Part shown: positions 62,860 to 64,000 of the stretch, piece by piece
How positions within the stretch are numbered: position 1 is the first letter of the stretch
How the letters are laid out: each line of letters starts with the position of its first letter
Assembly: GCA_020002185.1 (NCBI GenBank)
Contig: CM034537.1
Location: 68,782,286-68,846,285, forward strand
DNA length: 64,000 bases
Source: Paraescarpia echinospica
Lineage: Eukaryota; Annelida; Polychaeta; Sabellida; Siboglinidae
Reading direction: 5' to 3'
The notes under the pieces: generated by a model
Seen by the model: only the letters and a program-made list of their open reading frames with translations
The model's database searches: none
What the model was told of the DNA's origin: nothing
Made by a program: the position numbers and the translations under genes

Positions 62860-64000
62860 CTGTGAAGGAGCCTAAGGGACATTGCCTCGACTAACGGTCC
62901 TCTGACAGATGTCACATGACTGGCAGAATCTGTGGACATCACCCACTATCCCGACTTCCTAATTCCCTGATGTTTAGATAGAATGGTTTCATGTCTTAAC
63001 GTCATGATTCGATTGCGCAACACTCGGGGAACTACTAGTTGTTTCACAGTCTCACCCTCTTTCCCTTTCTGATACAGACGATAAAGGAGCCCCCTTTTGA
63101 TCACGAATTGACTTGTTCGTTCTCCCTTAGGTTTCCCTTTAGTCAATTCAGCCGAATCAAAGCATTTCTTTAAGGTCTCATCCCCTTTTTGCTCTCTCAA
63201 GAAATCATCGGCGGATATACTCGCACCAACAACTTGAGGCACTATCAAAGGTTTTGTGGGTTTAGAAAGGCGCTCCCGTTGAGCACGTGTTTCTACAGCA
63301 CAACCGGTGACTGGGGTGTCATTCAAAGGGGTCTCAACAGTAACGGGGACACCATCTGACTTGGTTCCTCGAAAAGGAGAACCTTCACTGTTATCGGAAC
63401 AGGGCAAATTTAGTTCATCAACATTGCCAATGACTAAGTCATCAACGGGGTTGTTTAGACATAGCGCTTCAATTTCTCCTGTGAAAAAAGGAGTTCTCAC
63501 ATAGTACCGGGCAGTTGGGACTTCAATGACGGATCGGTCCATCAGCATAAGGACTTTGGTTTTCCCAGTTAACTGATTCTCCGGAACTAGGCTACGTCGT
63601 ACAACGACTCCGTTACACCCGCTGTCGCGAAGGACTTTCACTGGGGATCCCCCCACATACCCCTCGACAACAGGTAAGTTACAACCGTTTTCGTGTTGTA
63701 CACAAGCACTAGCAATTACGGGGATCTTACATCCACATTGCAAAGTGACATCAGTCCCACCCACAGGATACTGGCGACTAGGGGAATTCTGGTTTAGCAC
63801 AACTGCACAATTCCCAACCACTGGTTTCATCCTTTGCGGTGGAGGATTCCTATTCTGCACTCCCACTGTACACTGTCTCGCGATGTGACCTAGCCGATTA
63901 CAAAGGAAACATGTACGCGGCGGAGTAACGGGCCGCGGGGTAGGGTTACAAATAGGGTACCTCCCCTCCCCTGATCTACTTTTCGGGACGGGTGAAGGGA
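62860..64000 (-). pseudogene. Gmr1-like element: Gag zinc knuckle, protease and H2C2 segment (runs off window)
   Basis: The frame 62946-64000 is open to the window edge. Near 63870-63911 is a CCHC knuckle (CFLCNRLGHIARQC), marking the end of Gag. About 60-85 residues later is an aspartic protease site (GGSPVKVLRDSGCNGVVVRR; Asp-Ser-Gly), followed by a polar linker. The C-terminus (RVLRNRIMTLRHE, SKHQGI) begins an H2C2 zinc-binding region. A frame change at about 62950 and the Cys pair in another frame (FCQSCDICQ) show it is broken. Gag proper and the 5' LTR lie beyond 64000. Confidence 0.8.

Overview
The window is genomic DNA of a repeat-rich bilaterian animal, most likely a marine invertebrate. 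The evidence is a multi-C2H2 zinc-finger gene with a splice acceptor, CR1-type LINEs, a hAT transposon, two kinds of Ty3/gypsy element and a complete Polinton/Maverick. No bacterial-style operon, rRNA or tRNA gene was recognised, and the species cannot be named from sequence alone.

Layout: (1) 1-13852 is one 50-bp-unit satellite with higher-order duplications (two 3264-bp copies, plus 721-bp and ~1.92-kb ones). (2) 13853-19545 holds two inverted MITE-like elements, the first copy of a ~2-kb repeat family (REP) carrying reverse-transcriptase remnants, and a LINE RT C-terminal fragment with a 26-bp repeat expansion. (3) 19546-23013 (minus) is the only clear host-type gene, a 15-finger C2H2 protein built by tandem duplication. 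(4) 24315-30281 is a decayed hAT element with a REP copy nested in it, plus a third REP copy. (5) 30720-36066 is a graveyard of LINE and Ty3/gypsy pieces, most of it inside a 31-bp inverted-repeat pair. (6) 36235-37257 and 54064-56140 are the two halves of one minus-strand CR1 LINE. (7) Between those halves, 37258-54063 is a 16.8-kb Polinton with ~440-bp terminal inverted repeats and a perfect 6-bp target duplication (CACGTT). (8) 56222-58102 is another minus-strand LINE. (9) 60532-64000 is a Ty3/gypsy-type element whose integrase lies upstream of reverse transcriptase (Gmr1-like order); it runs off the window.

The Polinton is the centre of interest. Its leftward genes make a virus-like set: zinc-finger plus protein-primed PolB, a 59-aa membrane protein, packaging ATPase, two Polinton-type proteins of unknown role, chromodomain integrase, a membrane protein, penton-like minor capsid, a basic core-like protein, double-jelly-roll major capsid and adenovirus-type protease. 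Between PolB and the right terminus is an accessory cassette: a split hypothetical gene, an acidic protein with a cyclin-docking-like motif, an RPA-C-like ssDNA-binding protein, a NADAR (ADP-ribose) protein, and an opposite-strand three-exon gene. TATA boxes precede several of these by 40-80 bp, and both terminal repeats carry an outward-facing AATAAA, so the last gene in each direction probably ends inside the terminus.

The element is decaying: the PolB frame has four in-frame stops without a frameshift and the NADAR frame has one, while the capsid, protease, ATPase and integrase frames are open. Four of the five stops are TGA, which fits CGA-to-TGA change at methylated CpG.
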